Below are positions 22,719 to 35,081 of a stretch of DNA of 64,000 bases, in pieces; position 1 is the stretch's first letter, and each line of letters starts with the position of its first letter. Below the pieces are notes generated by a model. The model did not search any database. It saw only the letters and a program-made list of their open reading frames with translations, and was not told the DNA's origin. Origin of the DNA: Breviolum minutum Mf 1.05b.01 (Eukaryota; Sar; Dinophyceae; Suessiales; Symbiodiniaceae). Both the position numbers and the translations under genes were made by a program. The stretch spans positions 1-64,000 of the forward strand of contig DF241477.1 of assembly GCA_000507305.1 (NCBI GenBank). Reading direction: 5' to 3'.

Positions 22719-23285
22719 GTTCCTTCAAACTAAAAGTCAAACATACAAAGCCTGAAGTTGAACAGCGAGTTTGCCCCTGAAAAAGCTACCGGGCCCGGGC
22801 CCCAAAAGGAAATGATCGTCTTCCAACCATCATCTCCCCCAAATCCACCCCGACCCCCAATATTGGAAAGGATTCCATTCATAAACAGGTCGTGTCCAGG
22901 GTCCATGCTATGTTCCAGGGGTATATTGGAATTGTTTTGGAAAATTAAGGCAACAAAAACACAAACCATCAAGGTATATCAGTATAACTTGGCCAAAACC
23001 TACTGTACATAAATATCATTTGTTAGGTATTACAGTACCTCAAATCTGTACTATAGTACAGGATACTTACATACCCTGTTGTTTACATCTATTATTTGCC
23101 ATACAAATCAACCAAAATGAAGGCAACTATGACATACATGGATCCTCTGGAATATATCATGTATATATATATACATTTAATGAACACACCCCTACAGAAC
23201 GGATATATATTTTTCAGCATTTGTTCCATCCCACATATGATAAAACACAAATCCTGCAGGTTCATTGACCATAGACCCATACGTA

Positions 23286-23391
23286 TACCCTCCCTGAAAC
23301 TAACATAGACCCTGAAAATAGACCCCTGGAAAAGGAGATTCCTATTGGAAACCACCATTTTTTAGGGGCTATGTTAGTTTCAGGGAGGGTA
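23286..23391. mobile_element. Family C element, near consensus
   Basis: ACCCTCCCTGAAACTAACAT to ATGTTAGTTTCAGGGAGGGT. Confidence 0.85.
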
Positions 23392-23594
23392 AATACCATC
23401 ATAAAAGGTGAACCCTCCCTGAAACTAGCCAGCCACACGACTCGCCCCTGAAAATCAATGGCGTTGTGGTGTTGATGATCCGTCACGAGGGTTTCCCCAC
23501 TGATGCACCGCCACCAGCTGCTCTGCGACCTCGGTTCGTGCCCATTCTTATGTCAAAAAAACATCAACAAAAACCCAACAAACAATGAAGGAAA

Positions 23595-23704
23595 CTGGTT
23601 GGTGGTTGAAGCACCAATCTGAAAAATATTACAGTAGTCAAATTGGGTTCATCTTCCCAAAATAGGGATGAACAAAATATATTTCAATCCACCGTTTAAC
23701 CTAG
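23595..23704. mobile_element. Family A element, right end eroded
   Basis: CTGGTTGGTGGTTGAAGC and core GGGTTCATCTTCCC; the right repeat is partial. Confidence 0.6.
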
Positions 23705-23853
23705 GAATTATGTAGTTAAATTCATGAAACAAATCATCAGCACAAAATCAGTTAGACCATTAGGAGCGTGTGATAGAAATTTCGATCTCCCTCTCTCTAG
23801 ACATAAACATACATATCCAATATATAATGAGTAATTTCCAGTGAAGATCTCAC

Positions 23854-26800
23854 CCATATTCAACACCATCGGCTTCATTGGCTTTTTAAAAAGCAGGCTA
23901 TATAAAGGTTTAGGATGCCATTTCGAGTCGTCAAAAACTCCGAAGATTTTCCTCGCCACCACCATGTCCGACCCCCTCAAAAAGGGGCCAATTCAAAAGG
24001 AAAGGATCGTCTGGAAGACCATCAATTTCTAGTTGGTGATTGTATTCCACCCAATTGAACAATATGGCTCATCAAAATAGGAAGCTTCCCAAAAATAGGG
24101 GTAAAAAAATGAAAAATACTGGAAACCATGCGCCACCTAGATTTCCTCAGTGAATATGTAGTCCACTTCAAGCAACAAATCTGAAACAAGACACGTTTTT
24201 TATCCAAAGACTGAAACAACATTCCCTTCCAAAACATTCCTTTCCCTCTACACCCCTGAAGATTAACGGCTGGAACATGTCCTCATGGATGTTTGGTTCA
24301 GATCAATTTCCGGCCTTTCTTTTCATGGGTGATTTGTAGGTTCGATGATCATATTCCAGGATGTTAAATTAAACTCCGCAACATCGCAACCCGTTTTGGG
24401 TCCAGTTTGGGTCGTCATTCCTCTCATCCCGCTCAGACTCCCCACCGCATCCTCGACAAAGGCCACGAACCTGCAACGGAATCTCACAAGAATCCAGGAC
24501 TGTCCTGAGATATCCTGGGATTGGATCCAGTAATACGCATTAATAGGGAAGGGTTTGGATTCTTAGGGAAATGGATGCATATAAATTACATTTGCGTTTT
24601 TTTGTTTTTTTGTTGCTGTGGACATGAATGTATTTTACAACAAAAACATTCCAGACATGGAAGATATAATACATACCTACAAGCAATAAATGATGAGTAG
24701 TCGCGGCTTGTCAACCTCTTCTAAATGCAAAAACCGTATCAAAACAAACAAGTTATCGACCAGCCATGAATACGAATCAACTCACCAACAATCATGTTTT
24801 TTTGCCGAAGGTGTGCTCATAGACATTGACAACTCCAAAATCGATTCGGCAAACAACTTGCCACTTACAAAGACACCTTCCTCCAATACTGAAGGCAGAA
24901 AAAAACATGCAATACCAAACTGATTTCGTTTCTGACTATTATCATTTTCCAGTGCAACTGTGCATGTAAGCTATTTAGCTGATGTGAATGGAAGGCAAGT
25001 GGCATCACTTTTGTGACTTGGAGGATCATACCGGTAAGTGGTTAGTAACCCCTATTCATAGGCCATTTAGGCAATTTGGAGAGGAATAACCCCATTTAGG
25101 GGACTTACGATTCTTACGATCACCATTATTATTAACCACTTACTGGGATGATCCTCCAAGTAACTGCATGGTGCAACCTTTTTTTTCAAGCAAAAAAATG
25201 ATGGCTGATTGTTTATTTGTGGAGCTGTGGCATATCTTACCCACTTCGACACTGCATCCCACTGAACAGTGAAACACAATGTGCATCCCAATTGCTCTGG
25301 CTGGGAAATATCTTGATATATCTTAGATATAGGTAGTTAGATACACAAAGACAAACAAATATATATATATATACACATAATATATATATATATAATTCTT
25401 GGAAATACACATAAACATTGTATATAGATGTATATATTGTATAGTATGTATTGAGATGCTGGGCCCACCCAGGACTCCAGGAAATGGCTGGGTGAATAAA
25501 TATCATCACTGATGGCCGCGCATCATGCTTGACTTGAGTTTTGCCATAGTGGTTTTTTTCGGGCAGTGATTGAACGACGTCTGAAGCCTTGTTTGTGTAG
25601 TGCTGGACACTAAGTTCAATCACAGCCTCGCCCGGCAGCTTGGAGCTATGGCCGACGCAGTCTTCATGGGCTTCTTTGGCGAAAACCCAGTAGCAGGCGG
25701 CATGATGCTGCAAGTGAAAAACACGAGCAACCGATGGCACTTCAATTTTGATCCACTAGTAGTATGATGTCAAATATTCGCAGATGCCATGCCGTGTGGC
25801 AATGGCGTTGCAGCCAGGAAAACTGAAGGGTCCAAACTCATAGGTAGATGATACATGATGATACGTCATTGTATATGATCATACAATATAAATATCATAC
25901 TAGTTGGTGGTTTCAACCCATTTAGAAAAATCTGCTCCTCAAATTGGGTTCATCTTCCCCCAGGGGTGAACATTTAAAAAAAACATTTGAAGATTTTGAA
26001 GCCACCTAGCATAGATTTTCACAGCTTCATTTTTTTCGAAATCAAGCCACGAGCCTTGATGCTTACACCTCAAAATCAGTGGATTCTTCGAAATCTTCGA
26101 ACCAACAGCAACAACAAACCCACGATTTTCCACCCAATGCTACTTGAGTCCCATTCCTACGTTGGAACCACCACCCAAACCCACCCACCTGCTGTTTTGT
26201 TGGAATTTGCCAAGGCTTTGGACCTCACGGTTTCGCCGGTTTCGGGTTGAGGAAGTATGATGGGATGGCCTGGGATGAAGGAATACCCGAAACCTGAAAC
26301 GAACATTTTTTGCCGAAAATGGAGGGTTGGAAGTTGGATCCTTTCCTGGAATGGGGCAAAAATGCCAATTTGCTGGTAGTTTCAGGGAGGGTTTTTGTCT
26401 GCTGTTGTGCTCCTTAAAAAACCACCAAAAACAGACCTGGGGGGCTGAAATTTCATACCCAAACGGAGGGTCTAGATTGTCTAGCTAAATACCCTTTATG
26501 GTATCAAGTTGGACACCCCCAACAAAAACACTCCTGAGAAGGGCTAACACACACATCAAAACAAGAGGTATTTGGACTAGTGGCCCCTTTAATACATAGG
26601 ATGAGGTAGTGCAACATCTGTTGCATCAACAATGTGGCTGTGTCGCACAAAATCAACTTAAAAACCCATCGGATTCCAACCGCAAGTCGAGAAGGACCTG
26701 ATGGTGGTTCTGGTTTCCATTTGAGACACACCAATATTTGCGTGATAAAACGAGTGATGGTAAATTTAGAATTATGTCAGCCTTGATGGCAAATGCACTA

Positions 26801-27946
26801 AAAACCAATGCAGATCACAATTTCATGATATGGAAAGCTCATATTAACCTGCTTTGAATATGTTCTGTATATGTATCTACACATGCACGAATCGTGTATT
26901 TCATATAATTTCATGATATACCAACCAAGAAAGAAACATGAATTTCCTGAAGATATGGGTGTGCAAATAGGGCAAAATTACAACTTATAAGTCACGAATC
27001 TCTCAATAAACCCATGGAAACCCCCGCATTTCCAGAGTTCCCCTGTAGCAGGGCGGGCCCCCAAAATGGAAGCCGGACCATCAGCCCCCAAACCAGCATG
27101 AAATAGTCCAGATACGTAGATTTGCTTAAGGTGGATGGAAAAAATGCACCCCTAAAAAGGTGGCTTAATGTTGATTTACTATGGTGGAAAGTAAAAAGTC
27201 ACCCTTAAACAAAAAAAAATCCTTAAGTTGACAAATCACCCTCTGAAGATGTATTTCCTACATATTCCAAAAAGGCCCATGTTAGGTTTGCCTTCCAGGT
27301 AATTTTCTGGAGTGTTTTTTTTTTGGGATCCTCACATTTAAAATCCCCGGCATCCGGCATCCCCACTGTGACTCGCCATTGTACTGCTTCAAGGTTTGCC
27401 ACCTGTGGGTCATACACCAATCCAAACAATGCATGACTGGTTGGTGGTTTTTCACCACCCAACTGAAAAAATATGCTCATCAAAATGGGTTGATCTTCCC
27501 CAATTTTCGGGGTGAAAATAAAAATATATTCAAAACCACCAACTAGATGATCATGGGCAAATCACAAGTACCTGCAATATAGTATTAGGATTGTTTGACT
27601 CCCACACAGCATGGAGACGTTGTAAAAAAATGACCCCGGTTTTTTGAGATTGTACACAGAACAGAAGGTTTGTCAGAACAGCGGCATCTTTGCAACAAGT
27701 TTCCTTGGGCAGCACAAACATGATGGAAGGTGTGAGACACATGCAACACGTTGACACAATGAAACTATAATCATCCAAACGAACCATAGGGAAACATGTA
27801 CAAATCAGATGGAAATCACAGCCAGCTGTTGCCAATGCGGATTCAGAACCTGACCGAACGTATGAAGCCGGCTTCATTTCTCCCGAAAACATCAAAGAAG
27901 AGTGGAACTTTTTGGTCGTGCTGCTGGTCATCACAGCATATGTACA
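23854..27946 (-). CDS. Unidentified nine-exon gene segment
   Basis: Exons 27946-27572 (375 bases, after TTTTTGTTTAG), 27402-27262 (CCCACAG|G), 26697-26658 (CATCAG|G), 26269-26189 (CATCCCAG|G), 26094-26069 (a 26-base exon), 25707-25534 (TTTTTCACTTGCAG), 24888-24786 (TTTTTTCTGCCTTCAG, donor TG|GTGAGT), 24470-24351 (CCGTTGCAG|G) and 23975-23854 (donor GG|GTGAGA). Phases agree at every junction except 25.5 to 24.9 kb, where an exon or boundary is missing. The 24.35 kb donor would have to be GA (AT|GATCAT). The first exon is Cys- and Ser-rich, the sixth is charged (FAKEAHEDCVGHSSKLPGEA), the eighth holds VAFVEDAVGSLSGMRGM. No known family recognised. At least five introns contain one or more elements (A three times, K, C, F). 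Confidence 0.55.
24029..24140. mobile_element. Family A element in an intron
   Basis: CTAGTTGGTGATTGTATTCC to CCACCTAG, between exons at 24.35 and 23.98 kb. Confidence 0.65.
25016..25162. mobile_element. Family F element in an intron
   Basis: ACTTGGAGGATCATACC at the left and GGGATGATCCTCCAAGT at the right, with inner GTAAGTGGTTAGTAA / TTAACCACTTAC. Confidence 0.8.
25900..26009. mobile_element. Family A element in an intron
   Basis: CTAGTTGGTGGTTTCAACCC to TTTTGAAGCCACCTAG, between exons at 26.07 and 25.71 kb. Confidence 0.75.
26285..26396. mobile_element. Family C element in an intron
   Basis: CCCGAAACCTGAAACGAAC at the left and GGTAGTTTCAGGGAGGGTT at the right. Confidence 0.65.
27114..27195. 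mobile_element. Family K element in an intron
   Basis: ACGTAGATTTGCTTAAGGTG and GATTTACTATGGTGGAAAGT. Confidence 0.6.
27437..27546. mobile_element. Family A element filling a short intron
   Basis: CTGGTTGGTGGTTTTTCACC to AAACCACCAACTAG, flanked by ATGA on both sides. It occupies two thirds of the 169-base gap between exons at 27.57 and 27.40 kb. Confidence 0.8.
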
Positions 27947-28073
27947 CTAAACAAAAAGAAATGCTGAAATCTGGCCGGGGTTGGTCTTCAACAACGGACA
28001 CCCCATTGATAAAGAAAGTCTCTATACTTACTAACTGGGATGATCCTCCAAGTAAGGGTCAGCCAAGAGAAAC

Positions 28074-28196
28074 CTAGTTGGTGATTGAACCACCCATTTG
28101 AAAAATATGCTCGTAAAAATACTGCATGTCAAAATGGGTTCATCTTCCCCAATTTTCGGGGTGAACATTAAAAAAATGTGAGTTGCCACCACCCAG
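28074..28196. mobile_element. Family A element
   Basis: CTAGTTGGTGATTGAACC to TTGCCACCACCCAG. A family F half (TGGGATGATCCTCCAAGTAA) lies just to its left. Confidence 0.7.
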
Positions 28197-28199
28197 TAC

Positions 28200-29000
28200 C
28201 TATATTCTATATCTCTCAGGTGGTGCATGTAGTTTACTGGGTGGAAAAATTGGTGTTTTTGAATTTTTGAGCCAAACTATTCTTACTGAAGGGCACTGGA
28301 AAAAAACCATGAAAAATATAAAAAAGTCACCAACCCCACCCCCCCCCAAAAAAAAAAAAACAAAGCCACCTCTTCTGACAAGTCTTCTCCCGTGATCACC
28401 TGAAAAGAGATCCGAATCGAAACCATCTCCAAGGTGTGGGGGGTTAACGGTTCCCCCGGGTCGATTGTCAGTCGTTGATTTATCGTAACACATATGGATC
28501 TGCAACAAAAAGAAACAACGCATCCAAAATCAAAAAAAAAAACATGGGACCGGTAGATTTACCTATATACATGTACCATACAAATTAAGTCAAAGGTGGG
28601 TAAACAAACCTATTACATGGATATCCAAGCAACCATGTTTTATTTCTTCGTTGGTCACATGGAATCTCCTAAGAACCAACCACTATTTCCAACTTCACTC
28701 TGTCCGCCGTCCCACCTGCTGTCCACCACGAACCAAGTGTATGGCAGGCATATGTGCTTCAGGCTTCACACGTTGAACCTGCAAAAATGCCCATGGCCCG
28801 GCTCGTTACCAACGCATCCCAGAAGGATGGACTGTATATTCATAGGGAAAATGCTGGTACCCTTGGGATGGTACCCCTAATAATCAACTAATATACACCT
28901 TATATAGTGGGTATTTATTGGGTATATCCACTTTCAAAGGGCTCCTTGGAGGGTTAAACAGGTAGGGTACCATCACAAGGGTACCAGCATTCTCCCTATG
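28200..29000. other. Spacer with low-complexity tracts
   Basis: Holds a C/A homopolymer tract near 28338-28365 and a weak family B-like stretch near 28550-28620. No exon with good splice sites seen. Confidence 0.3.
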
Positions 29001-29019
29001 ATATATGGAGTCGAAGCAG

Positions 29020-29140
29020 AATACCCTCCCAAAAACTAACAGTTCGCCCTTGAAAAGGTCGCCGGGCTCCAAAAGGAGCAAATCCTCTCCGAAAAACCAG
29101 TCTGACGCTCAATGACTGCGTTAGTTTCAAGGAGTTTATG
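29020..29140. mobile_element. Family C element
   Basis: ACCCTCCCAAAAACTAACAG at the left and GCGTTAGTTTCAAGGAG at the right. Confidence 0.65.
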
Positions 29141-29274
29141 CCCAGAAAGAACAAGGGAATCTGAAAATTAAAATCGTAGAACTACATATGATATATGATA
29201 TTTCTATCTACCTCAGGATGATTATGCCATGGAAATCTAAGCTATACAAACCCAATCAAACCCATCCCTGCTGC

Positions 29275-29671
29275 CGCACACACACACACACACTCACGAG
29301 ATAAGGCCTGAATCTAGACAAATTACTATAATTCCTAAACCTGATTTACGGGGATTGGGGGACTCCCGCACTACCACCATTTGAGCTGTCCCTTCATAAA
29401 AATGGATCGATTGCTTGCCCACTGTTACGCGCTTCTAAGCAGGCCCCAATCAAAGTCCTTCAGGATTTCCTAAGCTTTATCGAGGTGTACATTTCATCTT
29501 GATGGACCGACACTGGCAGCAGTACCCACAGCTTTCTGATAATGCACTCAAATCAAACATTTCATCCAAAAATCATGTATAATTTATTTACTATATTATT
29601 ATATTATGCCATATTCCCACCAAAAAAGGGTCCATCAATGTCACTTTCTCTCTCTCTCTCTCTCTCTCTCT
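29275..29671. repeat. CA and TC microsatellites
   Basis: A CA run near 29277-29293 and a TC run of about 14 units near 29645-29671, separated by unremarkable A+T-rich DNA. Confidence 0.8.
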
Positions 29672-30020
29672 GTAAATGTAAATAAGATATTCATATGTTC
29701 GCATATATGTACGTTGTAAAAATAAACCAATACCTGTTATATTACATTGTCTATTATATGATGTTGTCATTGTAGTGCATTATATCATATTAAAATATAA
29801 AAGTACTACCTTGCATTACACTACATTACGTCAAATCAAGACTATACCATTTCATATTACAGTATAAGTTGAATTATATTATATATTATAATCCCAAAAA
29901 CAATGCACAAATTTATCCAAGGCCACTCCAAACTGCTTACAGTATATTATTTGTTCAAACGGAAACATCGAATGGATCCTTCCATTTTCAACAAAAAAAA
30001 CTCCCGGGCCCAAAAAAAAC

Positions 30021-30170
30021 TTCCAAACGAAACGTTTCACGACGTCTTTTTTGTTGCTTCGGAACATCTTCTCGTTCAGCGTGGGAAGAACCGCCGCAAG
30101 ACGCCAAATCTTGGAAACCATCTCGAACATAACCCGTGGAAACGGTTTTCGCGAGTTTCATGGCAGTTTC
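30021..30170 (-). CDS. Unidentified 50-codon exon
   Basis: Follows TGCGAG|G and ends TTGGAA|GTTTT. It encodes a hydrophilic segment with VSTGYVRDGFQDLAS and a basic end KQQKRRRETF. Both ends are in phase 0. Function unknown. Confidence 0.45.
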
Positions 30171-30271
30171 CTCGCATTTCTTAAATTCAATCCAATTCTT
30201 GTTGGGATCTAGACGAAAAAACCATCCAGTCGGTGTTTTGCCCGCACCACTGTAAGAAAAACATATGTTCG

Positions 30272-30371
30272 TTGGTTGGTGGTTTCAACCCCTTTGAACC
30301 ATATTAGTCAAAATGGGAATCTTCCCCAAGTATGGATGAACATAAAAAAAATATTTGAAACCACCAACCAG
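30272..30371. mobile_element. Family A element
   Basis: GGTTGGTGGTTTCAACCCC to GAAACCACCAACCAG. Confidence 0.75.
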
Positions 30372-30583
30372 CTCGTTAACTTGGGCATCATCTTTTTTTA
30401 ACTACCCAACTTGTGGGGGGTGATGGAACCGTGAAGAAAATGATTCAAACCAACGCCTTGTACGCATGGTATATCTATACCTACATTTAGCTGATTTTTA
30501 ATTCTATGGGATATGACGCCCGCTTTTTGCAACATCGTGGTTGCATACAAATGGACTTAGTGTCCTTTTTTACGATAAATTAC

Positions 30584-30651
30584 CATTAGGTAGGAAATCC
30601 AGAAAGGTTCCAAGCAAGACACCAATTTTGGAGGTTCTTCCACTTGAACCA
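30584..30651 (-). CDS. Short unidentified exon
   Basis: Follows TCTGCTCAAG and ends CCTAATG|GTAATT. Two frames are open; one encodes SSGRTSKIGVLLGTFLDF. Low certainty on frame. Confidence 0.3.
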
Positions 30652-31099
30652 CTTGAGCAGAACATATTTGCGAAAGAATGAGACCAACAATTTGAAAGCA
30701 GCACCTCCACCCCCCAAAAAAAGAACAAAAAACTAACATGAAACCCTAAAAGTAAACCCCTTGTAAAAGTTGTAAAGGAAATCATCTTCCAAACCTTCAT
30801 CTATTGGTTCCACCCGGGTGGTATGCAAAGACCTCATCAGAAGCTTTTTTACACCCCATGTGCACTCAACAACAAGTACAAACCACTCAGTAGTGTTTGG
30901 GGTAGCTCCATCATCAGGCGGCCTCTACCTCGTTCCTATACTAATTCTGCCTTGTCTGAAGAAAAACATGATTCCACCCATAAGCTGTTTTTCTCTCCCC
31001 GCAAAAAAAAAAGCCGTTGCTCATATGAAGTTTCGGAAGTTTTATTGACTTCAAATCAAAATAAAGGTACCCCTTGAAGTTTATCTCTAAATTTCTCAC

Positions 31100-31286
31100 T
31101 GTAGATTCTGTGAAAATCCTTCTTTCATCTTCAGATGATTCATGATGTGTTTCTTTTTCTAAAAATGTATTTTTGTGCAGTGTCTGTACCATGGTTTCCA
31201 ACACTTTTCAGCCGGTTTGCTGCGCGCTTGCTCGGTCATGTCGTCTGAACTTCAGGAAACGTTCAACGGCCCGGACCCAAGAGGCC
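31100..31286 (-). CDS. Two short charged exons, unidentified
   Basis: Exon 31286-31232 follows CTCTTCAAG|G and encodes ASWVRAVERFLKFRRHDR, ending at a GC-type donor (CGA|GCAAGC). Exon 31203-31100 encodes an acidic segment (FLEKETHHESSEDERRIF) and ends ACA|GTGAGA. The gap between them is only 28 bases and the phases do not fit as drawn. Confidence 0.35.
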
Positions 31287-31366
31287 CTTGAAGAGTGTGC
31301 CTCGTTATCGATGTTGGCAAAGAGTGATTATTAGTTGTGCCAAGTAGATGGAACATTCAACATATA

Positions 31367-31464
31367 CTGGTTGGTAGTTTCAACCCCTTTGAAAAATACT
31401 AGTCAAATTGGAAATCTTCCCCAAGTAGGGGTGAAAATAAAACATATTTGAAACCACCACCTGG
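31367..31464. mobile_element. Family A element
   Basis: CTGGTTGGTAGTTTCAACCC to GAAACCACCACCTGG with TATA on both sides. Confidence 0.8.
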
Positions 31465-31504
31465 TATATACAGTAACGCATAGACTTGTAAAGGAAACAT
31501 ATTA

Positions 31505-31625
31505 TACCCTCCCTCCCCTCCAAAAATTAAGATCTCCCCTAAAAAGGAACCATTTCAAAGGGAAAGGATCGTCTTCCAACCATCCATTTTTGCGGTGCGA
31601 GCTGTTAGTTAGTTCTCGGGAAAGT
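31505..31625. mobile_element. Family C element, diverged
   Basis: ACCCTCCCTCCCCTCC..TTAAGATC at the left; CTGTTAGTTAGTTCTCGGG at the right. Confidence 0.5.
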
Positions 31626-31753
31626 ATCACACATGACTGTGTGAAATGTATATTCCGAAATTGAGATCTAATGATCCAGCCACACTGAGCTAGATTCCGA
31701 ATGTTAGCAAAAACCCTCCAATAATCTCCATGCTCTATATATATATATACATA

Positions 31754-31848
31754 TCCCAGATGTTCCATGTAAGGAATATTTACAGTACCTACATTCACCA
31801 TAAGTTTAAGCCAAACATAGGTAATATTCCCCACATGGAGCATATGGG
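31754..31848. mobile_element. Family B element, diverged
   Basis: CCCAGATGTTCCATG at the left and CATGGAGCATATGGG at the right, inner TACCTACATTCACC arm. Confidence 0.65.
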
Positions 31849-32256
31849 TATGCTATAGTATACCCTCCAACATGTGGATCCAAATACCATAAGTAGCATC
31901 AAATAAAAACACAACACAGCTGTTCATCCTAAGCAAACCTTAAGTAGTCAATATAAAAAGTTCAACTGTCTAAATCTTTCTGGGCAAACTACTATAACTC
32001 CAAAACCTGAATTTAGGGCATTTTATTTAAGGGGAATTCCTTGACTAAACCACCATTTGGGGGAGACTTCGGCGGGAAAGGTCGCTGATATTTGGCCCAG
32101 TAATCTTTCAAATCTGTAGATTTACAAACCAGCTCTTCTAAGTCTATTCCTCAAGTTCTGGCCCACCTTCGACCCACCTTCAACCCACCATTTTGGACCC
32201 CCCTCAAATTCCTTGCCCTTTGGAAAACCCTTTGGAAAGTGCTGTTAATTGCTATC

Positions 32257-32345
32257 CAAAGGTGCCGAAGAAACCCTGTTCTCGTTCGTATTCTTCAGGG
32301 TTGATGCCTCCCAAAACACAGGGACCGGAAAGGAGGAGAAAAGAC
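32257..32345 (-). CDS. Unidentified exon
   Basis: Follows GGACTCAG|G; encodes SFLLLSGPCVLGGINPEEYE then REQGFFGTF. The only plausible donor is GA-type (TTTG|GATAGC). Confidence 0.35.
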
Positions 32346-32939
32346 CTGAGTCCTTTTGACACCGTGCCCTTAAACCCAAGGTTGTTACAATCACCAAAAC
32401 CCTATCAAGTCATACCTACTGTCAAGTTTCGGTGACAGATTTTTTGGTATGTTTGTTAGATTTTCCGGCCATACCAACGCTGAGTTGCGCTGTTTCTCCC
32501 TGGATGGGTTTGGAAAAAATCCTTCAACGTTGCCCTTACACTCCCTGAAACAAACGTAGCCCCTGGTGATTTAAACAAATATTAAACGTAGCCCGTGGTT
32601 CATCGTGATTTTACCTGCAATCCCTACAAAATTTTTGGAAAAGGATGATCCAGCAGCAAAGGCTTAACATGGCCCCTTCACAGGTAAGTCCTTCAAGGGA
32701 AAAATGTTAGTTTAATTTTGTTGTGAATATTTTACCGCCACTAACATAGCACTTTTATGAAAAATTGTATTCATCACCAAAAAAAGGCTCGGGTCTTGAT
32801 TTTAACGGGAAAACGGTTCTCTTGTGAACAGATTGCCATGTTAGTGAAAGTTACCTTTTTGAGTGTGACTATCTTGGCAGGCGATTCCCACAGTTTGGGT
32901 GCCATGTTACTTTCTCCAAAAACGGTCCGGTATAGCTAC

Positions 32940-33011
32940 ATATGTGAGGAACGACCGACATGGAACAAGCACTGTCAAACCGGGGACCCCCCGGGATCCC
33001 GCCAGAGAACC
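32940..33011 (-). CDS. Short Gly-rich exon
   Basis: Follows CGTTTCTTCAG|G and ends CATAT|GTAGC. Encodes FSGGIPGGPRFDSACSMSVV. Function unknown. Confidence 0.35.
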
Positions 33012-33019
33012 CTGAAGAA

Positions 33020-33940
33020 ACGTTGGGTGAAAATTCGTGAAAAATTGGATGAACGGTCAGAAAGTTCAACATGTGAATCTCAAAAAAAGAGATAGCCCCT
33101 GACTGCACAAATGCTGCTAACATAGTCCCTCATTTGGTGAAATCGAAGACCGGAATTTTTGACTAACGTGCAAAAAAACACCTTTTTCCTGGGACACGTT
33201 TGTTTCAGAGAGAGTAGTAAGTACAACGAAAAAAACATGTTTGGAAAAACTAGGCCGACTCCGACCCCAAGACCATCTTAACAATCAGTGAAGTGAAAAT
33301 GGTGAATGGTGAACAACGAAATGAAGCTAGTTGGATTTGGATACTTTTCCCTATAGGAATCCAGATCCCTCCCGATTTCTCGTAGGATTGATGGTCCAAA
33401 AATATCCAAAAATCCCATCCCCAGGTCATAGGAATTTCGGGGAAATCCATTTCCTGAGGACATGGTTCAAATCAACTGGCTGAGCTTACTGAGCCCATAA
33501 TTCATGGGCCAGATTCTAGCACATGTGTTGAGCCCGTGAAATGCCTTGGAATCTGGCATACCGAAAAAGGTGATTAGAAGGATTGCACATCAATAGTATT
33601 TACATTACTCTCCAGCAACTGTGAATCGATGCAGTTTAGGTATACAGAGAAGTTACAAGTAACTCCAGCAACAAAACAAAAACACACATATATATATATA
33701 TATCAATATACAAATACAAATATATTGTATTTATATTTTTCGGTTTATATAAAACGTCTTCTTTAAACAAATCCAAAGTTTTTTCCTCCCACTCATCCTG
33801 TGACAAAAACATATAAAGCAACTTCCATAAATCTGCACCTGTGGAAAGGCGTACGAAATTGGTCTTCATAAAGTTGAGGTAGGTCCTAAGTGGCAAACCA
33901 AGATATCCAAACTGTGAAACACCTGTTCCTTTACAAAGGG
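33020..33940. other. Spacer with no supported gene
   Basis: A palindrome around 33361-33420 pairs GTAGGATTGATGG with upstream sequence only weakly, and a short TA microsatellite lies near 33690. Nothing else is clear. Confidence 0.3.
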
Positions 33941-33943
33941 CAC

Positions 33944-34053
33944 GTGAGCCACGGAACAAAAAAAACGGCCTTACTTTCCATGTACCCATTTAACTCTGTA
34001 GTATAATCCCCAACAATTCCCCTAAACAACTAGAGGCCCTTTTTCATTGCTCA
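33944..34053. mobile_element. Family E element
   Basis: GTGAGCCACGGAACAAAAAA at the left, TTACTTTCCATG core, TTTTTCATTGCTCAC at the right. Both ends start GTGAGC when read inwards. Confidence 0.75.
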
Positions 34054-34177
34054 CTGGTTCGCAAGGGCATAAAAAACGGGGGAAATGATATATACTAATA
34101 GCAGGTGATTCAATCCCTGACCCAACTTGATCCAAAAAAACGTTGGGTTGGTCATGAAAAACAACCACTTTGACTTG

Positions 34178-34295
34178 GAAATTTGCTTAAGGCTTAAAAT
34201 GCTTGGATGGGAAAAAGTTCCCAAACCCAAACACTTCATTCTCCCCATAAATGGGTGGATTGAAAAAATCGTGGATTGACTTACCATGGGTACAA
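34178..34295. mobile_element. Family K element
   Basis: GGAAATTTGCTTAAGGC, then CCATAAATGGGTGGATTG and GATTGACTTACCATGGG. Confidence 0.5.
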
Positions 34296-34687
34296 ATGAT
34301 CCAAGGTTGAAAAGTCAGGTGTTTCACAACGTCGGAACTTGGTACGTCACGGTCACGGGGTCACTAGGCGCTACGGATTGATGGAAACGGCATGGTCCGT
34401 GTGTGAACTTGGTAAACTTACTACGACACGGTGGTTGAGATCTGAAAAACAAGTTGAGGTTTGGTATATATCAAAAAGAAGAAGAAAGCACGTTTCTTAA
34501 AAGTTCTATACCCTAAGAATCCTGACCCCTCCTATGGAAACACCAGACCCTCCGTTCATGACACCCCGAAAAGGGCCTTAAAACAGGTGGTTTTGACACC
34601 CCATGACATCCCAAGGATTCTTAGGGTAGTTTTCTGGCCAAAGCTGCTGCAAATGCTTCAAAGTCTGTGTTGCTTGTCGAGACAAAC

Positions 34688-34724
34688 TGGTGATATCCTC
34701 AGCGTCAAGATTTCATTTTTTCTG
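34688..34724 (-). CDS. Very short candidate exon
   Basis: Follows GAAATTCCCAG, encodes RKNEILTLRISP and ends CCA|GTTTGT. Weak. Confidence 0.2.
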
Positions 34725-34965
34725 CTGGGAATTTCCATTTAACAATTAGGCGAGTTTATGATAAATCATCATGAATTGTACCTAGAAAACCCAAACAACC
34801 ATGCTGCAAACAACACAAACTGAACTGAACTTGGGAGAATACAAAGTTCAAACAGTAGAAAAAAAAACAGTGAAACCAAAAAAACACACACACAAATCCT
34901 GGTAAACACCACCAAAGGCCTGGTACTGGGTATTATAAATTACGGTACCACTTGTTCTATCCATT

Positions 34966-35081
34966 CCCATGACGGATCCATGGAACGAACGGCGTACGGT
35001 ATATCTACCGATCCATGAATGGTTGATTTTTTATGGTAGAAAAATGGTAGGTAAATATCATATATATATGGATGCTATGGG
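34966..35081. mobile_element. Family B element
   Basis: CCCATGACGGATCCATGG to ATGGATGCTATGGG. Confidence 0.7.

Noticed and set aside
24690..24923. A 77-codon plus-strand ORF
   Set aside because: The minus strand has a near-perfect acceptor and donor over the same bases and fits the next exon in phase.
27796..27960. A plus-strand exon with an apparent membrane helix
   Set aside because: It is antisense to the 125-codon minus exon that has a strong acceptor, a CAG|GTACTT donor and phase continuity.
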